Assembly: GCA_016711125.1 (NCBI GenBank)
Contig: JADJTQ010000009.1
Location: 336,191 to 400,190, forward strand
DNA: 64,000 bases
Direction: 5' to 3'
DNA from: Saprospiraceae bacterium
Lineage (GTDB): Bacteria; Bacteroidota; Bacteroidia; Chitinophagales; Saprospiraceae
The translations under genes and the position numbers were made by a program. Numbering within the stretch: position 1 is the stretch's first letter; each line of letters opens with the position of its first letter. Below are positions 8,902 to 18,850 of the stretch, in pieces. The notes under the pieces were generated by a model. That model saw only the letters and a list, made by a program, of their open reading frames with translations, was not told where the DNA came from and made no database searches.

Positions 8902-10373
8902 TCAATTGATCTTGGGAGTATCTTCTGCGAGCGACTTGATATTGACAAAATCATAAAGAGTCAGGTTGCGTATTTCGTAATGCGAGGTCCAGAGTGACCA
9001 GAGTGACTGGATATAGGCTTTACGTGCATCCTGGTACTCGTTGAGGGCAATGTTAAGCTCGGTAACCTCAATCTTTCCGATTTCATATCGACTCTTCGCA
9101 ATTTGCACTCTTTTTTCCGCTACTTCCGAAGCTCGAAGTGACAATTGCAATTGAGAGCGTTTGAGGGCAAATTGCTGCACCCTCAGTACCACCTCCTGTT
9201 CGAAATTCACATTATCTTGTTCGATCGTTCGTTGGGTCAGCTCCAAATTGGATTTTGCAATCTCTCTCAGAGCACGATTTTTCCCCAGTCGGAGATGGGA
9301 ATTTGAAATTGCAAAGTGATGCCTTCCTGATCGATCGGATTTGAATAGGCATTAAAAAAAGTTGGAGCCGTCTGAGACAATCCAAAGGAGCCACTTAAAT
9401 CAATCTCCAGTCCGCCAGATTTTTTAGCTTCTTCCATATTCATTTGGGCTTCCATAAGACGTATTCTAAATTCGGTAGTCTGACTTCGATGTGATCTGGC
9501 ATATTGTAATGCGGTCCCGGGATCAATATCATATTCAGCCAGAACATCGGGAGCCAGCAAATTAAATTCAACATCATTTTTGATCCCAAGAAAATTGCGA
9601 AGACTTTGATTAGCTGTTTGATAATTAAGCAATTCGGTGGCAACCTCAGTATCTGCATTTTTTGATCTAAGTTCGATTTGAAGTAATGCAGTTTCCGCTA
9701 TTCGGCCGACTTCGAATCTCCCAATGGATATTTGATATAGAGAATCGGCATAAACTTTTTGCCTGTGAGCTTCCTCTAGATTTAATTGCGAGATGTATAA
9801 ATTAAAAAACAAATTGACTGCATCGTAAGCGATCTGCTCTTTCTCTTCCGAATATCTTTTTGTGGATGATTCATAATCGAGTTCTTGCAACTGTCTATTC
9901 CATTTATATTGATTAAATTGAAATAGAGGTTGGACGAAACCAATACTTAGAGGTGCTGACAAATACGATTTGGAGGAAATGTCACCAAATAAATCAATTC
10001 GTCTCATGTTGGTTCCGGCATAGAATAAACCACCGGTTTGGGCTACTCGCTGACTCATGCGGACACCTGCCTGGGTATTCATAAATGATCGATTAAGAAA
10101 TTTTTCCGTTCCGTCCTGTAAAGTAATCGATTCAATCGATCTGTTTAGATCAGGGAGTGTGCCCCATAAACTCAATTGGGGTTTAAAATCAGCTAAAGAA
10201 CTCTGAAATCGCCAGTAATTATTACTCAGGCGAGTCTGGGCAATTAATGCCACGGGTGCATCTCCCTGAGCAATTCTAATGACTTCGGAAAGACTAATAT
10301 CGATTTTTTCAGACTGTGCAATGCTTGGAATACACAGGAGAATCAGCACAATGATTAAGGGAATACATTTCAT
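8902..10373 (-). CDS. TolC-family outer membrane efflux protein, frameshifted
   Basis: Trimeric outer-membrane duct for tripartite efflux or secretion. The start at 10373 gives a clean signal peptide (MKCIPLIIVLILLCIPSIAQ). The longer reading upstream runs into the permease gene and is unlikely. Two TolC repeats are visible, each a pair of long helices (YAADSLYQISIGRFEVGRIAE-like and VQIAKSRYEIGKIEVTELN). The frame breaks at about 9267 where an A5 run should be A6 (DWGKNRALREIAKSN); the C-terminal 114 residues continue in the next frame. It is the last gene of an adaptor-permease-duct operon. Confidence 0.88.
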
Positions 10374-10386
10374 AAAGTATATTGGT

Positions 10387-11742
10387 TTATTCGGTGCGCA
10401 GGGCAGTGATTGGGTCAAGATTAGCAGCACGTTTAGCAGGTAAAATGCCAAAGATTAATCCGATACCGGCCGCTACAAAAAAGGACAGGCAAATGGACCA
10501 CCAGGTGATTATTGTTGGAATATCAGCAGTGGAAGCAATAATCTTGGCCGCCCCGACCCCTAAGCCGACACCAATCAAGCCGCCGATGAGACTGATCGCA
10601 ATCGCTTCAAATAAAAATTGTAAGATGACATCTATTTTCTTAGCGCCTAATGATCTCCTAATACCTATTTCCTTAATACGCTCCAGTACGCTGGCCAACA
10701 TGATATTCATAATGCCGATGCCTCCTACCAAAAGAGAAATACCGGCTATTACCGCCAGAACAAAATTGAAGGTTTCCTGTGTCTGCTGTTGTTGTTTTAG
10801 TAGTAATTCGGGCACTTCGATTTCAAAATCGATTTTGCCATTGTGTCTCCTCTCTAAAATTCTTGCAATAAGTTCAGCACTTGGCTCGACATATCCGGGT
10901 TCGGTGATACGGATCACGGCCCGGTCGACTTGGTGCTAATTTTCTAATCGATCATTGCGATCATCACCCCGACCTTTGATCACATCAGCAGCATCAATCC
11001 GCTTACGGTCACTGATACGTAACATAAACGAGGTGATCGGAATGAAAACATCATCATTATAATCTCGTATACTTAATTCTTCTACCTTTGTTTTTTGAAT
11101 TCTTCGGGCCTTTAAAATGCCGACCACTTTAAACCATACCTGACCACATTTGATCTCTTTACCAATCGGGTTTTCTCCTTTAAATAGCTTGGTCGCGATG
11201 GCACTTCCAACAATACACACATTACTACCCCTCTCAAACTGTAAGTCCTGAAATTTTTTACCCTCTGCAACCTCCAGGTTATTAATCTCAAAAAAATCAT
11301 TGGTAATGCCAACACAGCGTGCTCTTTGTAAGGTCTTGTCCCGGATGATCATTAAGTCTTGCACTATTTCAGGGCTAATACGGTCAGTGGTTGGCATCAG
11401 CCGTTTAAGCACTTCCATGTCATCAAGTGAGAGTCCTGGTGTATATCCTTTTAGCTCTTCCGGACCACCGGATGAAGAACCTCCGCTGCCATTGCTACCT
11501 CCCTGATTATTATTTTGGTCATGTAACTTTGCTTTTACAACAATGCTATTGGCTCCAATGAGACTTAGTTGCTCGAGAATAGATTGCTTTGCCCCTGTAC
11601 CGATTCCGAGCATGGCGATGACGGCAGCCACTCCGAAAATAATTCCCAGGGCAGTGAGAAAAGATCGTAATTTATTTTGCAATATCCCTTCAAGTGCCAA
11701 CTTAAAATTAAGTAAGGCCACTTCCAATTTTCCCGCTATCAT
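10387..11742 (-). CDS. MacB/FtsX-type ABC transporter permease with an in-frame amber codon
   Basis: This is the permease half of a MacB-type exporter. The N-terminal part has a membrane helix at FLTALGIIFGVAAVIAMLGIGTG (split here as two shorter phrases, FLTALGIIFGVAAV and IAMLGIGTG) and a MacB periplasmic core domain with a glycine/serine-rich insert. The C-terminal FtsX domain has three helices, GGIGIMNIMLASVLERIKEIGIR-type signature residues and LPAKRAANLDPITALR. The two halves are in the same frame, separated only by TAG at 10936-10938 (reads N-stop-HQVDRAVIRI). A Tyr codon there would restore 451 residues. No ATPase domain is fused or adjacent. Start overlaps the adaptor stop (TGATG). 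Confidence 0.85.
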
Positions 11743-13130
11743 CAGTTAGTAAAGATGGCACCTCCTGCTGAACCCACATCTCTCCGGGCTAAATCACTCT
11801 TTACCTTACTGGCGTTTTCCTGCTCTTTTTTAGCTCGATCGGTATTGGCAATTGTCATTTCTTCTTTGGCCTTTTCCTTTGCGGCAGGATCCAGTGCGAG
11901 CAGAGGCAGTTCAGATAAATTTGGCGGAAAGGTCAGACAAACTATGTCATCGGCTTCCAATCCCGCTGCGATGACAATCTCATCATTGTTGGATACATGG
12001 CCCAGTACCTCCTGCCTTACATATTTATTACCATTTTTAACCACGATGTATTCGATGCTATCATTTTTCTGATAGGCTTCAAGAGGTACCGACAATACAT
12101 TTTCATATGCAAATACAAGAATTTCATTACTCGTGGTCATTGCCGGTCGCAACACGCTATCAGCTTCATTGACCTGTACGGTGACTTCAAATACCTTGGC
12201 ATCTTGATTTCGCAATTGCTGGCCAATATTTGCCACTTCACTAATCAAACCTTTAAATAATTTTTCCGGAAATGCATCAACCTTGATCTCTACATTCTGA
12301 CCTTTTTTAACTTTACTAACATCCACTTCATTGACATAAATCACTGAGATAAATTCGGACAAATCTGGTAGTTCAGCCACGGTTGGTTCCCAGGCATTTA
12401 TTTGAGAGCCTGGCGATTTTTTACCATTCCAATCCTGAGCATAAATGAGCATCCAATCTTCCGGCGCCATGACAGTAAATTCAGCAGAAATCGCACTTAA
12501 TTGCTGCATTTTGTTAGTCTGCTGTCGGAGATTTGCATCTATTTCTTCAATTTTCGCCTCCGACTGAATTTTTTTTAAGCGCAATTTATCTTGAAGCTGC
12601 GTATAGTCCCTTTCCGATTTTTCTAATTTTAATTTTGATTCTTCAATGATCATTTGCGGTTCAAATCGATTTTTTTCAATCTCCAATTTTTCTTGCTGCA
12701 TCGAAAATTCGAGGTTGGCAAGCTGATCTCTGATTTCTTTCATATCGATGGCGGTGTCGATCTGAGCCTGGGCAAGTTGGGTTTGCACCTTATCGATCTC
12801 GGTTTGCACGTCTGACATTTTAGAGGCCAACTCGGTTTTATCCAGACTTGCTACAAAATCACCTTTTTTTACTACGGTACCTTCAGGGATCATATTGGAG
12901 ATCGTAGTCTGGTAAATTCCAACCGATCTCATGCCCTGAGGCCCACGTACTTTGACCGATCGTTTTGCTTTGAGCTCTCCGGTGGCATTAACATAAATAT
13001 TAAATGGGCCCTGTTTTACCTCGGTGGTAATGACCTTTGAGGTCTCTGTATCGCTACTTCTTGTAAAAAAGTAATAGGCCCCAATTGCGATTAAGGCAAA
13101 AATAGTAATGATTAGAGTGGTGTTTTTCAT
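11742..13130 (-). CDS. MacA/HlyD-type periplasmic adaptor subunit
   Basis: Membrane-fusion adaptor linking an inner-membrane transporter to a TolC duct. The 462 residues show one N-terminal membrane anchor (4-22), a biotinyl-lipoyl half (YVNATGELKAKRSVKVRGP), a long coiled-coil hairpin (about 100-215) and the beta-barrel region (ISVIYVNEVDVSKVKKGQ, VEIKVDAFPEK). The C-terminal tail is lysine/glutamate rich. The frame is intact. Its stop overlaps the permease start by one base, so translation is probably coupled. It is the first gene of the three-gene exporter operon. Confidence 0.9.
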   Translation of the reverse strand: MKNTTLIITIFALIAIGAYYFFTRSSDTETSKVITTEVKQGPFNIYVNATGELKAKRSVKVRGPQGMRSVGIYQTTISNMIPEGTVVKKGDFVASLDKTELASKMSDVQTEIDKVQTQLAQAQIDTAIDMKEIRDQLANLEFSMQQEKLEIEKNRFEPQMIIEESKLKLEKSERDYTQLQDKLRLKKIQSEAKIEEIDANLRQQTNKMQQLSAISAEFTVMAPEDWMLIYAQDWNGKKSPGSQINAWEPTVAELPDLSEFISVIYVNEVDVSKVKKGQNVEIKVDAFPEKLFKGLISEVANIGQQLRNQDAKVFEVTVQVNEADSVLRPAMTTSNEILVFAYENVLSVPLEAYQKNDSIEYIVVKNGNKYVRQEVLGHVSNNDEIVIAAGLEADDIVCLTFPPNLSELPLLALDPAAKEKAKEEMTIANTDRAKKEQENASKVKSDLARRDVGSAGGAIFTN

Positions 13131-13362
13131 TTGGCCGGGTTTTCGATCCTGGACTAAATTAGTTCTTTTTCCTCCAGCTTATCTTTAGGAAACCTTATGG
13201 TAGTAGTAAGATAGATGCAAGCTGATCTAAAAAAGTTGTTTACTTCCATGACTAGTACGACCAAATAGATAAAAAATTGTCTGCGTGCAACCTGTTGCAG
13301 CAATTGAGGAGTTTGACTTGCCGACTTTAAAAAAAATGATTTGCCAATTAGCTCTAAAACGA

Positions 13363-14590
13363 TCACGAAACCACCTTGCTGAGTGGAGCAGTTTTGGTCA
13401 ATCCTGGATACACCGCCAAAGCATGGTGCAGGCAATCCATAGCCAGTTCAAGTTGACCATTTTCTAAGATATAAGCTATTCTCACTTCATTCTTTCCCTT
13501 TCCGGGCGTGGCATAAAAACCAGTGCCTGGCGAAAGCATCACAGTTCGGCCTTCAAGAGAGAAGTCCGTTAGTAGCCAGGCACAAAATCGATCCGAATCG
13601 TCAATAGGCAACTGGACAAAGAGGTAGAAGGCGCCCTCTGGTGCGTGGTATAAGACATTCTCCATCTGATTGAGCCGTCGGAGTATGGTTGCGCGCCGGC
13701 CGGCAAATTCCTCCCCTGAGTTGCACATGATATTCCGCAGGCAGTTTTAGAGCCCGGGTCGCAAATGTTTGACCCAACATAGGAGGGCTTAATCGCAGTC
13801 TTGAATATCGCGCAATATGTTGCAAGAGGTCCGTGTTTCTAGAGGCGATGGCGCCCACTCTTACTCCACATGCATTAAATCTTTTGGATATAGAATCAAT
13901 AACCACCACATTTTTGTCGATACCCGGTAATGTCAGGGCTGAATTAAACTCATAGTTTTCATAAATAAATTCACTATAGGCTTCATCTACCAATAGAAAT
14001 AAATCATGTTTTTTGGCGAGATGTGCCAGTGACTGCAACATTTTCAGATCATATACTTTACCGGAGGGATTATTAGGATTACTGAGTAAAATTGCTTTGG
14101 TTTTTGGACCGATGGCCTTCTCAAAAGCATCGATGTCAGGTATGGGAAACCCGTCTTCGATAGCTGAAAAAATGGAAACAATTTCGACACCCGCCATCTG
14201 ACAAAACCCATTATAATTGGCATAGAAGGGTTCGGGCACAATAATTTCATCTCCTGCATCGGCAACGGCCATTAGCGTGAAGTAGATGCCTTCCGACGCA
14301 CCACAAGTGATGATCAACTCGTCTGCTTTGAGAGCCACCCCAAACTTCTCATAGTATACGCACCATGCTTTACGCAAGGGCATTTGCCCCTCGGCATCAC
14401 CATAAGGTATATATTTAAGGTAGTCATCGGCGATGCCGTCCAGCGAACCCTTGGGCATGAGAAAATCAGGCTGACCGATGTTGAGATGAATCACCTGGGT
14501 ACCCCGGTCCTTGGCTTGCTGAGCCAGGGGTAAAAATTTTCGGAAAGGTGATGCGAATGTAGATTTTACCCTATCTGACAGTTGTGGCAT
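13363..14590 (-). CDS. PLP-dependent aminotransferase, class I/II (AspC-like), frameshifted
   Basis: Fold-type I aminotransferase, probably aspartate or aromatic amino-acid specific. Family features are NIGQPDF, CGASEGIYF, NPNNPSG, VDEAYSEF, and the PLP lysine in DSISKRFNACGVRVG. The frame is lost at about 13730, where GGGG should be GGG; corrected, the sequence reads YHVQLREEFAGRRATIL and continues to the end at 13363 with SPGTGFYATPG and RIAY. Corrected length is about 409 residues. It lies 37 bp after DUF3467 in the same direction. The 220 bp downstream hold nothing I can identify. Confidence 0.9.
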
Positions 14591-14627
14591 AGAATTGTTG
14601 GTAGGATTAAATAATTGCGATTCACTC

Positions 14628-14942
14628 CTATGCCTGGGCAGGAGGAGTGTTGAAGTTCATATTTGGATAAGCAGGCAGATCATTTTCAGCGATTACCCCA
14701 AACTGCGATTCAAACTTTTTCACATTATCAGCCAAAGCCCTCAATAGTCTTTTAGCGTGTTGGGGAGTCAATATCACCCTCGCTTTTACCTTGGCCTTAG
14801 GCACATTTGGCATCATCCGGATAAAGTCTACGACAAATTCTGAATGAGAATGAGATATAATGGCCAAATTGGAGTAGATACCCTCAGCGACATCTTCGGG
14901 TAGCTCGATGTTAATTTGGTTCTGAACTTTATTATCTGACAT
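14628..14942 (-). CDS. DUF3467 domain protein
   Basis: Small (104-residue) protein that matches DUF3467 over its full length: QINIELPEDVAEGIYSN, SHSHSEFVVDFIRMMP, VKARVILTPQHAKRLL and LADNVKKFESQFG. The family is widespread and its role is not known to me. Frame intact. It precedes the aminotransferase by 37 bp and may be co-transcribed with it. Confidence 0.9.
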   Translation of the reverse strand: MSDNKVQNQINIELPEDVAEGIYSNLAIISHSHSEFVVDFIRMMPNVPKAKVKARVILTPQHAKRLLRALADNVKKFESQFGVIAENDLPAYPNMNFNTPPAQA

Positions 14943-15216
14943 AGTGTGTTTTTACAAAATTTCAATCGTCCCTTAAAGTGTCAAGCTGGCTTATTTCACG
15001 CAAAAGTAATAAGAAGAATACAATTAGATCGTCTAGGTCCTCTCAAATTACATTTTAGCCCAGCTGGAAAATGTGGTATCATTCAGTATCACAGGAACCG
15101 AGCTTAAAAAATTAGCAGCGGCACATACATATTAAGATTATTTATAATATATTTGAAACACATTTAAAACTATTTAGGAGTACTGATCCCTGTTTTGCTC
15201 CTTGTCTTTGCTGACT

Positions 15217-15636
15217 ATGAAAGAATACATACTCCTTATCTTTATTGCTTCGGTCGGACTTTCCGGATTATTTAGTATACATCATGAAGCACGGGCATTT
15301 GATGATCCGGCTTTGTACTTTGATGCCCGGATATTAAGTAGACTTTCGGTAAAAAGCTCGAAAATTTCCCGCGCACCAAGCCAGATTTTGATCGACCAGA
15401 AGAGTAATTGGCCACAAATTGCGGTGGAGATCAGTAACTTTGATCCTTCTTCAGTGTATTATCTTGACATTGGTGATGGCAGCAGAATCAGGCTTACAAC
15501 CCCAACTCGAGTACTCTCTTATCATGATGCTGGATTTATTTTGCTCAAATTGATCAAAGACAACATCTTGATCGATGCTCTTGAATTGGCTGTTGAGGTT
15601 GATGGGAAGGCTACAGCAAAATTGGTCAGTTATTAG
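15217..15636 (+). CDS. Small secreted protein, unknown function
   Basis: From the ATG at 15217 the protein starts with a signal peptide-like segment (KEYILLIFIASVGLSGLF). An upstream TTG at 15202 is possible. The ~115-residue remainder has beta-type segments; YYLDIGDGSRIRL followed by LSYHDAGFILLKLI recalls the end of a PKD-like fold (GDG ... H ... G-x-Y/F), but the match is weak. It lies 60 bp upstream of the PspC gene. Confidence 0.55.
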   Translation: MKEYILLIFIASVGLSGLFSIHHEARAFDDPALYFDARILSRLSVKSSKISRAPSQILIDQKSNWPQIAVEISNFDPSSVYYLDIGDGSRIRLTTPTRVLSYHDAGFILLKLIKDNILIDALELAVEVDGKATAKLVSY

Positions 15637-15637
15637 T

Positions 15638-15670
15638 TTTGTCTTTTACCAGGCAAAACGCTTAACTTTG
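15638..15670 (+). promoter_or_regulatory. Candidate Bacteroidota promoter for pspC-like gene
   Basis: TTTG (15638-15641) and TAACTTTG (15663-15670) match the -33/-7 consensus with a 21-bp spacer. The start codon at 15696 follows by 25 bp. The TTTG overlaps a 6-bp inverted repeat (GTTTTG ... CAAAAC). Confidence 0.45.
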
Positions 15671-15695
15671 TACAGTCACAACCATAGCGAAGAGT

Positions 15696-15914
15696 ATGGC
15701 TTTATTGATAGTTAAAGATTTGGTAGAACGATCAGCCTTTGGGGTTTGTAGCTATGTGGGAGATAAACTTGGCATCAACAGCGCCAAGATCAGGCTGTAT
15801 TTTATCTATACTACTTTTGTTGCAATGGGTTCACCCATTATCCTTTATCTTTTTTTGGCCTTTTGGATCAATATCAAAAAATATATAAGGCGCAGTTATG
15901 CGATTTGGTCATAA
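15696..15914 (+). CDS. PspC-domain membrane protein (stand-alone)
   Basis: The 72-residue protein is a minimal PspC domain: an N-terminal amphipathic part (FGVCSYVGDKLGINSAKIRL) and one membrane segment (FVAMGSPIILYLFLAFWI). PspC domains sense or bind at the inner membrane in phage-shock-type envelope stress. No pspA or pspB is nearby. It converges on the DUF4159 gene, the two stops overlapping by 6 bp. Confidence 0.85.
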   Translation: MALLIVKDLVERSAFGVCSYVGDKLGINSAKIRLYFIYTTFVAMGSPIILYLFLAFWINIKKYIRRSYAIWS

Positions 15915-16595
15915 CTTAACTTCAGATCCGGTGAAAGCATACTGCACAATGTTGGCGCCCATCTGCAATGCTTTTTCACGAACATCTTTCGGATCATTGT
16001 GTACATCCTGATCTTCCCAACCGTCACCCAGATCACATTCGAAGGTATAGTAACAGATTAATCGGCCTTCCCAAAGCAGGCCAAATCCCTGTGGAGCCTT
16101 TTTATCATGTTCATGGATTTTTGGCAATCCTGATTTGAAGTCAAAAGTCTGGTGATAAATCGGATGCTCGAAGGGCAATTCAATCCATTCGAGATCGGGA
16201 AAAACCTCTTTCATGGCCGTTCGGATGTAGGGATCCATACCATAGTTATCGTCAATATGTAAAAACCCTCCACCTATAAGATACTTTCGAAGATTCTGAA
16301 TTTCTCCAGAGCTGAATACGACATTCCCATGTCCCGTCATATGTATAAATGGATAGTTAAAGAGATCCGGGCTACCCACGTCAACGGTGGCATAGTCCGG
16401 ATTTAGGGCCATTCCCAGGTGGAGATTACAGAATCGGGTCAAGTTGGGCAATGCCGTAGGATTTGCATACCAATCTCCACCGCCATTATATTTCAAAAGA
16501 GCCAGGCGAAGATCTGTAGTACCATCCTGCAATCGGTAAGTGCTTGCCTGCATTAATGTAAGTGCGAGTATCGACCATAATATTTTCTTCATCAA
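15909..16595 (-). CDS. DUF4159 domain secreted protein
   Basis: The protein has an N-terminal signal peptide (KKILWSILALTLMQAST) and a DUF4159 domain: LRLALLKYNGGGDWYANP, YPFIHMTGHGNVVFS, LRKYLIGGGFLHIDDNYG. This fold is glutamine-amidotransferase-like and its role is unknown. 228 residues, intact. The ATG overlaps the stop of rsmE (TGATG), so the two are probably co-translated. Confidence 0.9.
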   Translation of the reverse strand: MMKKILWSILALTLMQASTYRLQDGTTDLRLALLKYNGGGDWYANPTALPNLTRFCNLHLGMALNPDYATVDVGSPDLFNYPFIHMTGHGNVVFSSGEIQNLRKYLIGGGFLHIDDNYGMDPYIRTAMKEVFPDLEWIELPFEHPIYHQTFDFKSGLPKIHEHDKKAPQGFGLLWEGRLICYYTFECDLGDGWEDQDVHNDPKDVREKALQMGANIVQYAFTGSEVKL

Positions 16596-17296
16596 AACTT
16601 ATTTAAAATTGCAACCATTGAAGTAACGAAAATTCCTGCTGTTTCAGTTCGCAGTCTCAACTTTCCCAGTGAAATTGGACGAAAACCGGCCAAAGTGGCT
16701 TCTGCAATTTCATTGGTCGTAAAATCTCCTTCCGGGCCAATCATAACTACCGCCTCCTCATCCGCTGTGAGTATTTTGGTTAAGAGAGGTAAATTATCTG
16801 ATTGGCAATGTGCTATAAATCGATGAACTGGTAGGGAGATTAACCGAAAGAAGTGATCCAGAGAAGTTACATCAGAGATGACCGGCAAATAAGAGTTGCC
16901 CGATTGCTTTAAGGCACTGATCGCGATTTTTCGTATCCGGTCAAGATTGATTTTCGTTCGTTCAGACCGGCCTGTATTGAGGAAGGTAATCTGACCCACA
17001 CCAAGTTCTGTTACTTTTTCAACCAACCATTCCAATCTTCCTGGATTTTTGGTTGGGGCAATGGCAAGGTGCAGGCGAACCTGGTTGACCGGTTCTACGA
17101 TACGCTCCTGAATCCAGGCAACAACTTCTTTTTTTCCTTTGACCTGCAGACGACAACGCATTTTAGATCCCTTGCCATCTAAGACCCAGATCTCATCACC
17201 ATCATGCATCCGCATGCTTTTGGTGATATGTTGCACTTCAGACTCCGAAAGAATAGCAACATCATCCGTGATTTTGTGAGCGTAGTAGTAATGCAT
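16592..17296 (-). CDS. rsmE: 16S rRNA m3U1498 methyltransferase RsmE
   Basis: SPOUT-class methyltransferase that methylates U1498 of 16S rRNA. The 234-residue protein has the N-terminal PUA-like part (ITKSMRMHDGDEIWVLDGKG), the family segment AIAPTKNPGRLEWLVEKVTELGV, and the knot motif IGPEGDFTTNEI followed by SLGKLRLRTETAG. Complete. Confidence 0.96.
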   Translation of the reverse strand: MHYYYAHKITDDVAILSESEVQHITKSMRMHDGDEIWVLDGKGSKMRCRLQVKGKKEVVAWIQERIVEPVNQVRLHLAIAPTKNPGRLEWLVEKVTELGVGQITFLNTGRSERTKINLDRIRKIAISALKQSGNSYLPVISDVTSLDHFFRLISLPVHRFIAHCQSDNLPLLTKILTADEEAVVMIGPEGDFTTNEIAEATLAGFRPISLGKLRLRTETAGIFVTSMVAILNKF

Positions 17297-17503
17297 GTCA
17301 CAAAAATAGAAAATAGGTCAATGATTGGATATCGACATAGGGCAGATCAGAGGGGAACGTGGGCGTGCAGGAAAGCAACTTGCCCGTACAAGTCAGGCAG
17401 TATATCGTAGTAGTCCGAGTTTTGATCTATTAAATGTACATTTGCAGCCATCAAATTAAAACTTTACCTCAGTACCTGGCGTTCATGAGGTGTTTAATAA
17501 AAA

Positions 17504-18850
17504 GTGTCTATGGGCTATGTGATAATGATTGCTCAATTCGTGTTGAGCTTGTCTATCTTGATTATCCTGCACGAGTTGGGGCATTTTTTACCGGCAAAGT
17601 GGTTTAAGACCCGGGTTGAAAAATTTTATTTATTTTTTGACCCTTGGTTCTCCCTGGTAAAAAAGAAAGTCGGTGAGACCGAATATGGTATTGGTTGGCT
17701 GCCTTTGGGGGGCTATGTGAAGATATCGGGCATGATCGACGAGAGCATGGATAAAGAGCAGATGAAAGGTCCGCCGCAGCCCTGGGAATTCAGATCTAAA
17801 CCAGCCTGGCAACGCCTTGTCATTATGCTGGGTGGGGTGACCGTCAATTTCATTTTGGGCTATATACTCTTTGGGATTGGGCTCTTTGTATGGGGGTCTG
17901 AGTACTTGCCGACCAGTAACATACCCAATGGTTATTATGTTGATTCATTGGCCATGGAGATGGGGCTGCAAGATGGAGATAAGATCCTTCAGATTGGTGA
18001 TAAAACCTTTGATCGATACGATATAGGGACTTTTAAAAAGGAAGTGGTCATCAATGATGCCAAAGAGATCAGGGTCGAGCGCGCTGGTAATGTAATCAAT
18101 CTACCAATAGATGAGAAGTTTGTTGGCCTTCTCTCCAGCTATGAATACAAAGATGCAGGTCTTTTTGTGCCACGTACTCCCACCATCGTCAAGGCTATTG
18201 GCAAAGATACTCCTGCTGGAAAGGCTGGATTGCAGGTGGACGATCGACTGATTGCCATCAACGACATAGAAACTCCATATTATGATCAGTTCAAAAAGGT
18301 AGCTATGTCAAATAAAGGAGCTCAGTTGACCTTAAGGTATATTCGGGATGGACAAGAAAGAGAGTTGCGTTTGCAATCAAACGAAAATGGAATGATTGGA
18401 TTTGAGGCAAAGAATTATCTCAACCTTTTTGAAACAGAACGCCAGGACTATAGCCTGGGACAAGCAATACCGGCCGGATTTTCCAAAGGGAATGATTTTT
18501 TGGCCTCACAGATCAAGGCATTTGGAAAAATGTTCCAGGGTAAAATTAAGGTTACGGAATCACTCGGAGGTTTCATGACCATAGGCAACTTATTTCCGAA
18601 GGTCTGGAGTTGGGAAGTATTTTGGCATATGACGGCCGTATTATCGTTGATTCTTGGTTTCATGAACCTACTTCCTATTCCTGCTCTCGATGGTGGTCAC
18701 GTTATGTTTTTGATGTATGAGGTGGTAACCGGCCGAAAAGTGAGTGATAAATTTATGGAGTACGCGACCATTGTAGGTTTTGCCATTGTGATTGGGTTGG
18801 TGCTTTTTGCTAATGGACTGGATGTCTTTCGTTGGTTAAATTCGAAGTAG
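17504..18850 (+). CDS. rseP: Site-2 metalloprotease RseP
   Basis: Intramembrane zinc protease that cleaves membrane-bound anti-sigma factors. The 448-residue protein has HELGH in the first helix (IILHELGHFLPAKW), a PDZ region (about 200-290, IVKAIGKDTPAGKAGLQVDDRL) and the third zinc ligand in NLLPIPALDGGHV. Start is GTG at 17504 or ATG at 17510. TACATTTG at about 17436 could be a -7 element. Its stop overlaps the next gene by one base. Confidence 0.94.
   Translation: MSMGYVIMIAQFVLSLSILIILHELGHFLPAKWFKTRVEKFYLFFDPWFSLVKKKVGETEYGIGWLPLGGYVKISGMIDESMDKEQMKGPPQPWEFRSKPAWQRLVIMLGGVTVNFILGYILFGIGLFVWGSEYLPTSNIPNGYYVDSLAMEMGLQDGDKILQIGDKTFDRYDIGTFKKEVVINDAKEIRVERAGNVINLPIDEKFVGLLSSYEYKDAGLFVPRTPTIVKAIGKDTPAGKAGLQVDDRLIAINDIETPYYDQFKKVAMSNKGAQLTLRYIRDGQERELRLQSNENGMIGFEAKNYLNLFETERQDYSLGQAIPAGFSKGNDFLASQIKAFGKMFQGKIKVTESLGGFMTIGNLFPKVWSWEVFWHMTAVLSLILGFMNLLPIPALDGGHVMFLMYEVVTGRKVSDKFMEYATIVGFAIVIGLVLFANGLDVFRWLNSK

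Noticed and set aside
13154..13435. 93-residue - strand open frame after the aminotransferase
   Set aside because: Overlaps the corrected aminotransferase end in another frame and has no signal peptide or family-like pattern.
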